Program-made: the position numbers and the translations under genes
Shown: one piece after another, positions 43,445-55,500 of the stretch
How positions within the stretch are numbered: the stretch's first letter is position 1
How the letters are laid out: each line of letters begins with the position of its first letter
The notes under the pieces: generated by a model
Told to the model about the DNA's origin: nothing
What the model saw: the letters and a program-made list of their open reading frames with translations, nothing else
The model's database searches: none
NCBI GenBank assembly: GCA_030248135.1
Contig: JASANC010004667.1
Coordinates: forward strand, 1 to 64,000
Origin: Theristus sp. LFF4_11
Taxonomy: Eukaryota; Nematoda; Chromadorea; Monhysterida; Xyalidae
Length of the DNA: 64,000 bases
Direction of reading: 5' to 3'

Positions 43445-44718
43445 CTAATACGAATTATTATAAGCCGACGGCAACGACTTTCGTTGTTGCTGTTGCTGTT
43501 GTTGCTCCCGCTCCAGCTCCTGCTGCAGCAACTGTTCAACGCGTCGATTCTGTCGGCGAATCGAGAGCACCCGCCGATTGAAGATGCGTTGCTGCGCGTC
43601 GATCATCTTGATCATGCGCACGTCGAGGAACAGCTGGTACATCAGTAGGAGCGAGAGGATCACGAGTACGCTCATCGTGATCGCCACTCGGTGCAGCGCC
43701 GTCGTGCCGTTCTCCGGACGGCCAGCGAGCAGAATGTAGGCGCTGCCGAGGCACAGCGCCAGCAGCATTGCGAGCACGCACGAGCCACTGTGTGCCAGCA
43801 TCAGGTTCTGCGATATTGGAGCTTTCGTTGTTTTAGTGCACGCTGATTATTGATGCTTGTTGTTGGATTGTAGGCGATGTTTTTACTGCCATGGCTGACC
43901 CAGAGAAGCGTACAGAACGCCATTGAGTAGGGCGCCCATCGAGTTTTCTCTGTCATTAAGTGCGTATACACCCCTCGGCGGGGCTCGATCCCCCAAATGC
44001 GCAGACAATAGTCTAACGCACTACCACCAGGCCACGAGCGGTGACCATTGTCGGGATTTTCTTTTCTGAACTGACCAACCAATCAGCGCAAAGTCCTTGG
44101 TACTGAAAGAACAATGTTAGCTGAAATGTTAGCAGTACCACAATCCCGAGCCGCAGTGCGCCATCATCAGGTTCTGAATAAAAGATCTCGAAATTGGCAT
44201 TCCAAGACGCATACCAAAATGGTATTTCCTTTTTTAAGCACACCAAGATGGTATTTCCCTTTTTAAGCATAGGTACCAAGATGGTATTTCCTTTTTTAAG
44301 CATACAATGATGGTATGCTATTGCTTACCGACGGTATGCTGCAATGATAAACTGAGTTTCAGAGCTGCGTTCAGCCACTCGGCGCCCGCGAAATTCAAAG
44401 GTCTACTGTATGTGGTGGATCATTTTCCCTTGAAACAACCAATCACCATTGCCTGCAACGCAACCTTACAAAACAAAACGCGCTCACCTTCGATTTCTTG
44501 ATCACACCCAAGAACAACACCAACGGCGCGCACAGTTTCACGAGGCAAATCGAAATCGCGCCAATCGACACCCAGAGTGGCACCTGATCGGTGCCCCAGA
44601 GCGTCGAGAAAATCGCCAGACACAATGCGGCGGTGCAAAACTCGATCACTGCCATCAGTTTCAGACCGGTCACAATGTGACAGCAGCAGCATTGGTAGAG
44701 CGGGTTTTCGGAGTCCAT
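43445..44718 (-). CDS. Small four-TM protein, LAPTM/tetraspan-like
   Basis: Two exons, 44488-44718 and 43445-43807, join in phase 0 to give 197 residues. The start is MDSENPLYQCCCCHIVTGL. A short Cys-rich N terminus precedes TM1 (about 18-39), TM2 (48-73), TM3 (81-105) and TM4 (115-137). The cytoplasmic tail is basic and then Gln-rich (Q run about 179-186), ending PSAYNNSY. This plan (CCCC-containing N terminus, four helices, polar tail) resembles small LAPTM-like proteins expanded in nematodes, usually of endosomes or lysosomes. The family link is from topology and N-terminal motif only. The intron contains an inverted SINE copy (43849-44036) and, near 44150-44180, a diverged duplicate of the exon 2 acceptor region. 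Confidence 0.8.
43849..44036 (-). mobile_element. tRNA-derived SINE, inverted copy
   Basis: On the minus strand it reads GTGGCCTGGTGGTAGTGCGT, GGGGATCGAGCCCCGCCG, AACTCGATGGGCGCCCTACT and AACATCGCCTACAATCCAAC. It matches 7001-7198 including A-box and B-box. It has the same orientation as its host gene and lies in its only intron. Confidence 0.85.
44212..44320 (+). repeat. Short tandem repeat, about 3.5 copies
   Basis: The ACCAAGATGGTATTTCC then TTTTTTAAGCAT unit (29-34 bp) occurs three times and is followed by a partial copy (ACAATGATGGTATGC). In the intron of the four-TM gene. Confidence 0.8.
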
Positions 44719-47700
44719 TATTTTTCGATTGTTGTTGAGCGGTCTCTTGTTAATTTTCAATTCTTTGAATGCATTCTTGTAAAAATTCAAAATTTTGTTT
44801 CGACTGCATTTGCACTTTCGTTTTTTTTTCAAATCGATTTTGTGAACGGACCGCGCCGTGTAAGCCAAGCGTAAAAAGCACGTCCTGGAAACATCAATTC
44901 ACGTGAAAGTCAAGACACCTTTCAATGTTTTACGTCACATACAGTACAGTGGTGAGCAGCCATAAAATAAAATAGGGTATAAAAAAGGTTTTTAAAATAT
45001 CTTCTGTGTTTCCTCCATTAAACATTGAAGTTGGCGCAAATTTCTTGTTTTGTCATCCCGTCGTAAAACATTCGTAGAAATGTAAAACATGTGCAGGTTT
45101 GGTGTAAAAAAATCAACAGAAAACTACCGACTTTTGATGATAGCTCAGGAGGGATTTTGAAACGACTTTAGAGATGTCTAAAACAAACTTGGAACACGTG
45201 TCAATGACGATCATAATATAATGGGTTTGCCATTGAGAATTTTAGTACAACATTTTACAGCATCATAACAGCGTGAGTAGAAAGCTGGAAATAATAATTT
45301 CTGACCTTTTGAACAAAAGTTTTAGAACACGTTCTGTTGAGTTGCGTAAAACCGTCAATTTTTAAAACGAGTTTTTGAACATTTTAAACTTCCTGGATAA
45401 ATAACACTTGGCTTCAACTGGAACTACGTATTAACGAGGAAAAATAGATGAATTATCAATTATGGCCCAGCAGAACGCGTGGTCAATCAACATACGTTTT
45501 TTTAGGTCGTGTGGATGTTTTGTTGTAGTTCCACAGACGTTTTTTAAAAGTGTTGTGCTCATAAACTTACGGCAATGTTCGAAAACAAACTTACAAAGTG
45601 CGCGGTTAAGCAATGAAAAAAATCACTGTGAGCATCATATTTTGAGCTCGCCCGGAGCAACCGTACCAACAATCCGTGATGTGTGCCAAAAAACACCGAA
45701 AAATCTTTTTTGCGAGGAAAAAGATACAGACACGAAGTTACCGCTTGAGGCTACACATTTGAGGTGAAAACTGCACACTTTTTGATACAATATGCCGCTT
45801 CACTAGCAAAGTTGAACAATTGCCGTTTTGAATTGAACATGCTCATTGGTGGCATTAAAAATTATCACAGTCATAAGTTGTGTTTCTCGTGGCCTTGTGG
45901 TACCCCATTGGACTTTTGCTCAAACGGTTGCTTGTTTAATCGTTAATGCTGAATTTTGTTTTGGTCACGTTTGTTTACTTTTACGTTTGTTTAAGCGTTT
46001 TTAGAAAACAAAAGATGAAAAAAACTGATCTGTCTTGCGTTTTTAAAATGGATTGCAGTGGTGAGGAACGACAACAATGAAAATCACCATTACGTACACA
46101 TGTACATGTACGTAAACATATGAACAACTCTCTTTTCAATCACTTCCTCTTCAAAACGAATTACATTGTGACCAAAACTGAAACTGTCACAATCAACCGA
46201 GTGAAGTGATCAATTCTCGGGAAATTCTGTTTGACGGATTGAAATCAGAGTTTTTAGAAACCAAAAAAACCACTTAAGGTTTTTGAAACACCAGACCAAA
46301 CAACAAACGCGCGGTGTTGCGGTTAAAAAACCACATACAAAATATTAGATAACGCCAACTTCTGACGAAACAAAAAAAACGAAACGAGATTTGGAAAACA
46401 TTACTATCTATCCATTATCCTCAAAGGCGCTCATTCCATAAACGTTGATGAATTATCCCATTCCAAAATATTATATTGTCTCATTTCCGTAATTTTCAAA
46501 GTCTTCGAGGCATTTTTTTTCGAGAAAGTACTTTTTCCTGCGGGACTGAGTACCGCACCTCAAATATGTGATGGAACAAGAATCCTAGTGTTCAAAAATG
46601 AAGAAATCAAGAAATCAACTCATCACACACACACCGCGTTATTATTCTTTTTCTCACTGGATAGTAAAAGCCTATGGAACAGCCGTTGTTTAAAAAAAGA
46701 TCATTTCCAGCGTTTGCAATGACCGACGGTAGACACGGTGTTTCGAAACAAAAAAACCGAAGATACTCCAAAAATAACGGCAACTTTTCACCGAAATTTT
46801 CCAGACGCAGCGCGTGAAGCAGTCAGTGCCTGGTGGGTTTGAGAAAAAAATCATGTAGCAAGCAGACAATAAGCTTCAAACGGAAACACCAAACGCGCCT
46901 GTTCAAAAAAAATTATAGTTCAGTCAGAATTCAGCACAAAACCGGAAAATGTGTGAAAACATAACGACAAACAATAACACTGAAACAGGCGCTTTGCCAG
47001 GACATTTTTCATGCAGGTGTCAAAAAAGTCTGTGTGCGGAACGTTCTGGATTTCGCTGAGAGGGGATGGGTGCAGGAAATTGTTTCGATTCACCGCTGTA
47101 CTGAAAGTGAAAACAAATACTTTTGTTTGTTTCCTCGATGTTTATCGGTTGTTCATATTTGCCGTGTCATCGTAGTTTTGTGGTGATGTTTTATTTTGTT
47201 TTCTTTTTGGTTCAGATGCTCAAATTTTTGGTTCAAATCCCAACGACATGTTTGGTTAGTTTATTTTTTAATAGTGAGATTTGTGAACAGAACAGAAAGT
47301 GAGCGTGCACGCCCAGTTGAAAGACTGCAAACCGGCAAAGAAAGAGCAGAAATACGAGAATTGGAAAGGTGAAACAGCGATAAAAACTGGAAAACAACCC
47401 AAAACCAGCCACACACGTTTGTGTGCGGTGATCAACTGCATCGCAAAAAAATCTACGGTTTATGACAACAAATGCCAAACATTTGCGAACCCGAATGACG
47501 TCAGCCATAGGAAATGAATGCTGCGAGGTGCGAGCCCGCAAAAAAAAGTAACGACGATTTATGACAGAGTAAAAACTGATTTCGGGGGCCTGATAAGGCA
47601 GGTGCGCGGGCGAGACGAAAATTTGTCGCCAGAAGAAATGTCGCATTGTTACGATGTTGCGACGACTGAAGTTCGTTTCCTTTTTACTTTGATGTTTCCC

Positions 47701-48673
47701 AATGCTTGACGTGATCTTTGCGCGTCAAAGCTGACATTTTGATATTTTACAAGAAAAACTTATGAAAAGCGTGCACTTTGTTGTTTATTTGCACAATCAC
47801 AAATAAGCACACAAACAAATACACAGGCGCACATGATGTCCTTACACATTACACATGATGCAATTACACAAGGTTATGAACACAAAAGTTCTAATCACAA
47901 ACATGGAAGATTCAAAGCGCGCGCGTCAACGTTATGTGTGTAAAGCGACATTCATGAAGCAGTATTCAGTGACATAGCCGTTAAAACATAAAACGGTCAT
48001 CAAACACTGCTTCATGAATGCCGCTTTAGTCTGCATGTTTACGAGTAAGCAACATTACCGTAATGTCTTCAGACTAGAACTTTACGCCAGCATACGGCTG
48101 TGGCTGTGTGATGGTGATGCGTGCCACGGCGCAAGCAGTGCTAAAATACGGGACCTTCAAAAAAATCTCCGATTGTAGTGGAAAGTGGAAGCACGAAGCA
48201 CCAAAGATGTAAAGATAGACGCTTTGACGCAAATCCGAACTAGTCGTAATATAGTAAACTGCAAAGCGTAGATGGCTATTATTCAAGCGTTTAGCATCGT
48301 TAACAATACGTCAGGAAAAACGAGTAATTTTTGCACCGACCGAAATCACTTTTTCATTTTACGTGTCTCTCTCTCTCACACGCATTACAAAAACTCGAGT
48401 GCTATTATTTTAACGGATTTTCAGCAGCATACACCCAAAATTGAAAAAAAAACGTTTTTTATTATTTCTCGTTGGATTTTACGTCTAGCCAAAAGTTTTT
48501 TGTCACCAAAAGCAACTACCACAACGTTGTTTTGGCTGAACGCTCACATTCCAACATCAATAGAGCTTGCGGAAATGGTTTATCATGGTTTGAAATATAG
48601 AAGATCACCAAGAAATCGGGAGAACAACGAAAAACAAAACAGCTCAACTGTAATCAAGCAAGGCAAGTATGTA
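44719..48673. other. Long gene-poor stretch
   Basis: No exon chain is supported. Open frames at 47233-47646 (-), 47299-47517 (+) and 47518-47709 (+) lack homology that I can see; the last one (LRGASPQKKVTTIYDRVKT) is the most protein-like. A hairpin MITE is at 47941-48030. The 5' flank of the four-TM gene is at the left edge. Confidence 0.4.
47941..48030. mobile_element. Palindromic hairpin MITE, copy 3
   Basis: TAAAGCGACATTCATGAAGC and GCTTCATGAATGCCGCTTTA are inverted ends. The inner stem is shorter than in copies 1, 2 and 4 (ACATAGCCGTTAAAACAT). Confidence 0.85.
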
Positions 48674-49202
48674 TACCGTATTACCCCCATTAAACCCCCC
48701 ACCAATAAACCCCCCCCCGACCAGTTTCCAAATAATCCCCCCCCCCACAAATAATCCCCCATGGGGGTTAATTGGAAACCTGTTTGAAACACATACCCAG
48801 CGAATTCAGTGGCTGAATGCAGTGACATTGGTGAAATTGTGCTACCAAAGGCCCCAAATGGATGAGTTAATGGTAATTTCATTACAAAAGGCTGTTACAA
48901 AAGGAAATCTCTGTGAAAAGTAGAAGTTTCTGCAACTTTCTTGCCTGCCATGCAAGGTATTTTTGCCATTTTTCAACAAAACCCCACCCCTAGAAATTTT
49001 TGTGTAATAAACCCCCCCCCCCACCACCAATAAACCCCCACCCCTTTTTTTTCATTTCATTTCATTTTATTTCGCGAACCGCAGGAACTCCGATAAAACT
49101 GCATGAACAGCGTATCAAACGGAGACCTTTAAAACCTTTAAGACCCCTAAAAGTCGCTGACGTATTAATCCCCCATGGGGGTTTATTGGGGGTAATACGG
49201 TA
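48674..49202 (-). mobile_element. DNA transposon with C/G-run termini, copy 2
   Basis: Inverted relative to 241-705, with the same TACCGTATTACCCCC ends and central unique sequence. It carries about 100 extra bases at 49047-49150 (CATTTCATTTCATT ... AAAACCTTTAAGACCCC) inside one terminus. Confidence 0.8.
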
Positions 49203-49448
49203 GTCATAAATTTTCTGAAAAAAACAGAATCTTTTGAACATTCAGTAAAATTCGAAACGAAACAAATTTTCACAGACGTCAAACCGCTTCCATTGAGAAA
49301 AAGTAGCTACTAAATTAGCTGCACGTATTTCGCGCTAAAGTTACCACTGAACTGACCACCTGTGCTTTGCTGCCAACGTTGCTACTAAAATTCAGTTCAC
49401 ATGTCAAAAGCCAATCAGCAAGCCTCAATCGAAAAAAAGCGTCTTTCG

Positions 49449-49552
49449 TTAAGCGGCATTCATGAAGTAGTATTTAGTGACCGCGTAGCTATGTTATAAC
49501 ACAGCTACGCCTCTATGCGTCGCTGCATAGTGCTTCATGAATGCCCGTTTTA
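49449..49552. mobile_element. Palindromic hairpin MITE, copy 4
   Basis: TTAAGCGGCATTCATGAAGT and TGCTTCATGAATGCCCGTTT are inverted ends. Inner arms CCGCGTAGCTATGTT and AACACAGCTACGCC pair. It ends only 13 bp beyond the EDC3 stop codon, so it is probably within or next to the EDC3 3' UTR. Confidence 0.85.
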
Positions 49553-49564
49553 GTCAGTCATGGA

Positions 49565-52500
49565 TCACTGTAGCTGTACAAACAATCTTGTCGCCATCGT
49601 ACACGCAAATAGCGACTTCAACGCCTCGAATTCGGTTTCACTCAGCGACTCACTGAACGCGCTAAATGGTGCACCGCAGTCGCACAGGGTCATCTGTGAG
49701 AACGTTTGTTGATTGCTATGATTGGTTCTGTTGGTTATGCGGACTCAATGCGCGCATAGAAGGTGTGCTCTTTGATTTTGGTTCCGAGACTCAATATGTG
49801 ATAGATAGATATGTGAACAGTTTCATGCATGATGCGGGAATTCGAAAATTGGTAAAAAACGAAAATCCGCCCCGGGCACTTAGGCAACTTTGAATTGCTA
49901 CAAACTTGTTTCCTTTCCACGTCTGCACACGCATTGAGCCGCAGATTCTAAAACATTGATAATAAACAGTTTCACGCGTAACGCGGGACTTCAAAATTGC
50001 TGAAGTGGTTCGAGTCGCTGAATACGCGCTGCTGATTCACTTCAGACCATCTTGAATTGCCGCATCTAGCAGTAAATTCGTTTCGTTTTTACGTCCGCAG
50101 TGAGTCGCAAAACTAACCGAAAAGATAACACCGTATAACTCAAATTTACGTCGACAAATCGATGATCATTGACTGGCTCTCTTTAAGCTGGCCAATTCCC
50201 TGATTGCCTTCAGCAGATACATACACAGCAAATAATCAGAAAACCGCAAAAAAACAAAAGAACCGGTTCTTCGTCATCAATAATTGGTGTAAACCGAAAC
50301 AAACGTCCGATTTCCACTGGAGAAAGGAAAACCCCAAAAAATATTTTCGCCCAAAAACCCGGTTTCTCCGTGTTATTTATACGTCCAAACCTGCGACTGG
50401 AACCACCCACTGGTGCGCTGCGCGACGGGCAGCCAGCACCAGAGCACCAGATTCTGTTTCGGGTACATTGTCTCCAGACAGTGGTCAACAGTGAGATAGT
50501 GGCCCTGGAAATGTCGCCTCCAATCAGCGAACGTCGTCTCGTTTCCATTCGCCGTCGCTGATTGGACAGTATCGTCCGATGATAGATTCGGCGGAATGAT
50601 GATGCAGAACTGAAGAGCAGCGCCACTTTTTATGAATAATATTCATAAAACATTGAAAAGATGTTATGAGTTGGTATGAGTGGAAAAATAGGAACAAGTC
50701 GCATTCCCACGCACATTTATTTTCAACTAGAACTTTAAAAAACTTTTTTACTCCGGATGGTCACCCGGGGTTCCACCGGTGGCTAACCACACCTAGAGAT
50801 GTAAGGGTCAAAAAAAAAATTTTTTTTTAATTTTTTTTAAAAAAAAGTAAAAAAAAATGAGCATTTTTTTTATTTTTTTTATTAAAAAATTTTGAAATTT
50901 TTTCTTTAATGTGCCCTGAAAATGCCGTTTTTGGCATAATTTTTCGAAAGTTCAACAAAAATTTTCTTTGACTTTACCTTGTCACTTAGTCTTCAACGCT
51001 GCAGGTGGTATTCTGGATTGATTTATCGACTGTTTTCAGCCTTGGTGAGTGATGATCGACTCGCGCATTGAAGTACTTGAGCGTCGCAAAGGCTAGTTCA
51101 ACAAATTCCGATGTCGCTAAGGTGAGATAGAAGCAGAGAACTCACATTTACGCATCGTTTTTCAGGATCTCGAAAGGTGGAAATTGCACTGTCTGCCACT
51201 GCAAGCGTAACTTCGTTGGTTGCTCGTTGCTGTTTCGCCTCGTGTCGTCAGCATGATCACACCGGTTTGTTGTGGAACTTGTTTCCATGTTATTTGAGGT
51301 GAATTGAGAGGCAAAACACGAGACGTGATGTCGTCGGTGGGAAAATGGGGTCGCCGAAACCAAGTCTGAAATTTTCACCCTCCTCCCATATGAGTGGGGG
51401 TCATATGGTAAGTCGGTGGCTCCTCAGATGGTGATATTCGGACTCCCTGAAAAATTCTGAACAACTTTCATTTAAAAAAAAATTTAAAAAAAAAATTTTT
51501 TTTAAAAAGAAAAAAAATAGAAAATTTTTTTTTCTTGACATCTCTAACCACACCACACGTCAGTGCGGTTGCGGTAGCAGTTCGCTTGAAAGTGTCGGTC
51601 AGAATAAAACATGTCTGAAAACCATTTCAGGACAGAGCTAAAGAAAATCGTGCTACATTCACCCAAAAAATTACTTTTTCGACAATGAAAAAACCGCAAA
51701 TAACCCGAACATGGCCTCACCTCGACCTCATTCGCCGCAATGTCGCTCAATTGGACCAGTTCCACGCCACCGGGCAAATCGGTAGACGCCGCCTCTTTCC
51801 AAAAACCACCAATCACGGTCGCCCACAACTGCAGCGAATCGCCACTTCGATTGGCTAAATGCCCGCAAACCAACTGAATCACCCGATTGCTTAGATCACT
51901 CGAACTGCTGGATTGCTGAATCAATACGAGCACTCGAAATTCTGGTGAGGGCGGTGACGAGCGGTGCCGACTGAAAGCAGAACGCGGTATTGTTGTGTAA
52001 AGTGTGATTGGTGAAACCTGTCACGTCTTTCCACAGAATGCAGAGCATGCGAAAGCGAACCGATGAATCACAGCAAGAATGACGAATGTATACAGACCAT
52101 CTGGATAATATATGCAACTTCACGTGATGACCAACCAATCAGCGCTGAGCATTGCTCACGACCAACCAATCAGCGCTAAGAATCGCTTTGACCAACCAAT
52201 CAGCTAGTTGCATATATTAGCGAGATAGACTGTAGGGAGGGTTTGGTTGAAATCAAGCACCCCATTTGTCGGGCGCTACGTCCATGTTTGCTTGCCACTG
52301 CGATTCTCCCTTCTTATTGTTTTCTCGAGAGCGTCACTGCGAAAACAGTGACAGGTTCAAAGAAACCTGCTCCAGTACAGAGCATAGAAAAACAGCGAAC
52401 TATGCCCGGACTCGGAAGAAATTGTCAAACTGTCGAATGATTCCCAAAAGAGACAACGGGACGACAAAACGCGCCGCCCAACGAACGTTCGGAACGCACG

Positions 52501-55500
52501 CACGGCGAACAACAGTCGCAGGACGTGTTGCGCCAAATTGGCGGCCAAAACTGTCGTGTCGGTCGTCGTCAACGCGCGTCGCCACAGTTGCCGCTTCAGC
52601 GCACCATTGATGGCGGGCACTCGAATCGAGGTGACGTCATTCGGTCGACCGTCAGCGCCTGTGCGTGCGTGCGCGCGCGCAGTTTTTGGTTTTCTTGAAA
52701 TCGTGTTCAGGGGCAGTTCAGTTCGGTTTTATGGACAGACTCAATGGCAACAGTGTACCAGCGGCCGAGCGAGTCGTTGTTCTAGACACGTCGTCGAAAC
52801 ATACACCGCTCACGTGTAGTCGGAGTCTGGCTGACGCTAAATTTGGTACAATTCGCTAACCAATCAGCTAGTTGGAAACGTTCTCAAGTTAGACTGTACT
52901 TCTTTTTATTGGAAACTTTCAAACACACTGGCACAGATGTGGAGTGTTCATGCGCACGACGGCATTCACCGTGCGTGTTGCGTTTGCAGGGCAACATCAC
53001 AGTGTCATTATTGATTGGCCCGGTCGAGCACAATAAGGAGCTCTCACTGAAAATTTACTATTTTAACGGACTTCAAAAAGTTGCAATTCAAATCCACGTT
53101 TTTTCGCGCACCTGCGAACAGCTGCAGTGTTTTCCGCCGGCCTGTCGACGGAGGCGCAGTTACCGGCGACTGAACGCCACCACCATGGTTGTGAGTGCTC
53201 GGGGTATCATCCAACCACGAGAGCACCCTGGCCGGGTCTTGCACGATGTTCTCCGTGTGCTGGTAGTTTCGATGCGGCTTCGGAGTTGGCGTCACGTTGC
53301 GGTTGATTCGAAGACCAGATGGTGGTCGCTCAACTTGGTCTCTGCGCTGATTAGCTGTCGACGGCGTCGTTCGCGGCGGTTTTGAATGTGGCGCGCTTGT
53401 TGTTGGTGGTGTTGCGTTGTTGGAATGGTTTCTTATTGTGTTCGGTGACGCGTGCTGCGACGGCGCGCACGGCGGCGGGTCGGCGGCAATCTGCAGTGGA
53501 AAATCAAAAAAAAAATTAATGAATGAAAGCTCATATTCGCGACAAACTGCTCGCATTTTTGAGCGATGTATTGAATGACCGAAAGTGGTTGTGGTTGCAC
53601 ATTGCGGTGCCCACAGCAGAAATCAATCTGACTGAATGAACGTTTCGTTGGACAAACGCGCAACTACAAATGCCCAATCACAAAGCAAAACCCGGATGTC
53701 AACAGACACCAGATGACAGAGTCGTTGTATGTAAAAGCAAAAAAAACTAGTGAAGAAGACTGAGAGACGCGTTTTTCAGACGGTTATCCCGTTCTAAATG
53801 AGCGAGCACCCACGGCTCACTCACGAACGGTTCATTCGTAAAAGCCTCAAACCACAAAATGGACTGCGTTCAGCACAAGAAACGGCGTTTCATGTAAAGG
53901 CCGCACCCCCAAAAACCCACCGACCTTATCAAACAGTGCCAAGTTCGCTTCAAAGTCGAAATCGGCCGCATAATCGGCAACGTTCAACGGGACATTCAAA
54001 TGTTGATTGCCATCTGCGACCCGTTTGAAGCGCGTGTACGGCTGCACGAACCGCTCAGTATTCGCGTTTCGATCAGACTCCGCCTCCGCCTCGTCGCGAT
54101 TTGCCGTCATAGTCGCCGTTGCCGACGTTTCATTGATGGTAGTAGTTCTCGGCGGTGGCGTCGTTGACTGGGACGTTGTTATGTGGGACGTTGTTGGCGG
54201 CAGAATAATGGTGGACTGCTGGTGGTGGTGACTGCGCACCCTAGAAAGGTGGTCATGTTGGAGAATGGTAACTTTTAGTTTTTTTTGCGGTATTTTGCCC
54301 AATGCTGCATCGATTCTTCTGAACAGTAGTATCAGGTCAAACCTAGGGTTAGGGGAAAAAAAAAAATCCGGATTTTTTTTTAAATTAAAAAAAAATTTTT
54401 TTAAAAAAAAAAATTTTTTTTTTACAAGTTAGGTTCGTTCGAAGCGTCTCGTCGAGCTGAGTTCATCTAGACTATTTTCAGAACGATCCGGGAAACTATA
54501 AGAGCGAAAATCGTGTTTTATTGAAATTATGTCCATTTCATAGAGGGAAAGTTGCATTTTCAACAGTAAAACAGGGCAATTTTTCACGTGTACTTGAATA
54601 TTGAACCGTTCTTAGTGGTTCCTCTTTAGAAAATTACCAAAATTTGACTGTGTTCAAAAATTCCTGTTTGCTGTAGCTAAGTCGGCAACCCCTGTCGACC
54701 CGGTCGCCCCCCCCCCCCGTTCTTAGTGGTTCCTCTTTAGAAAATTACCAAAATTTGACTGTGTTCAAAAATTCCTGTTTGCTGTAGCTAAGTCGGCAAC
54801 CCCTGTCGACCCGGTCGCCCCCCCCCCCCCAAGACACTTACTTTCAGGTTCAACCAGCTATGCTATCTGCCACATGGCGAGAGCCCACTCTTCAAATCAT
54901 CGTATCGAAAACACGTACCATGATTTCGCGATCACGTTGCGGGCAACTGACAGACGCAAGTTTAACACGTTAGTTTAGCTCAGCACGCAAGTTTTAACAT
55001 GTGGCCATGTTATCGGGTATCTGAAAAACGGTCGTGTGATGTGGTATTAACCAACATCTCCGCTCAAATTGTTTAACAATATATCGCACAACTCCATTGT
55101 AGACCTATAACATACGCCAATCAACAAGATATCATGTTCATCTCATGGCCTACCGACTGAAAAACATGTTCTAAGTTGCAAGAAAACGATTTCTGAAACG
55201 ATATTTCAATTCAGTTAAGTCATTTCAACGCTAAAAATTGACTCTAGAAGTCATCCAAATCGAAAAACATGGAGTACGTCGGTCAAAATGACCAAATAAT
55301 GACATTTACCTAAGCACACAAAGAAGTTGGGAAGAAAATTTGGTTTGAACTTTCAAAAAATTATGCCATAAATCGAATTTTCAGAGCAAAGTAGAAGAAA
55401 AAATTTTCAAATTTTTTTTTTAAATTTGAAAAAAAAAATCCAAATTTTTTTTTAAAAAAAAAACGAAAAAAAAAATAAAAAAAAAATTTTTTTTTTCAAA

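Noticed and set aside
47233..47709. Possible exons near 47233-47709
   Set aside because: No splice partner, family motif or consistent phase; left as unannotated sequence.
50100..50215. Extra EDC3 exon on the minus strand near 50155-50212 (GIGQLKESQSMIIDLS)
   Set aside because: Its possible donors all leave phase 2, which gives a stop in the last exon. Direct joining of 50391 to 49693 keeps phase 0 and the family motif.
52538..53385. Plus-strand frames over EDC3 exons
   Set aside because: Antisense shadows of EDC3 exons; they cross intron borders and have no motifs.
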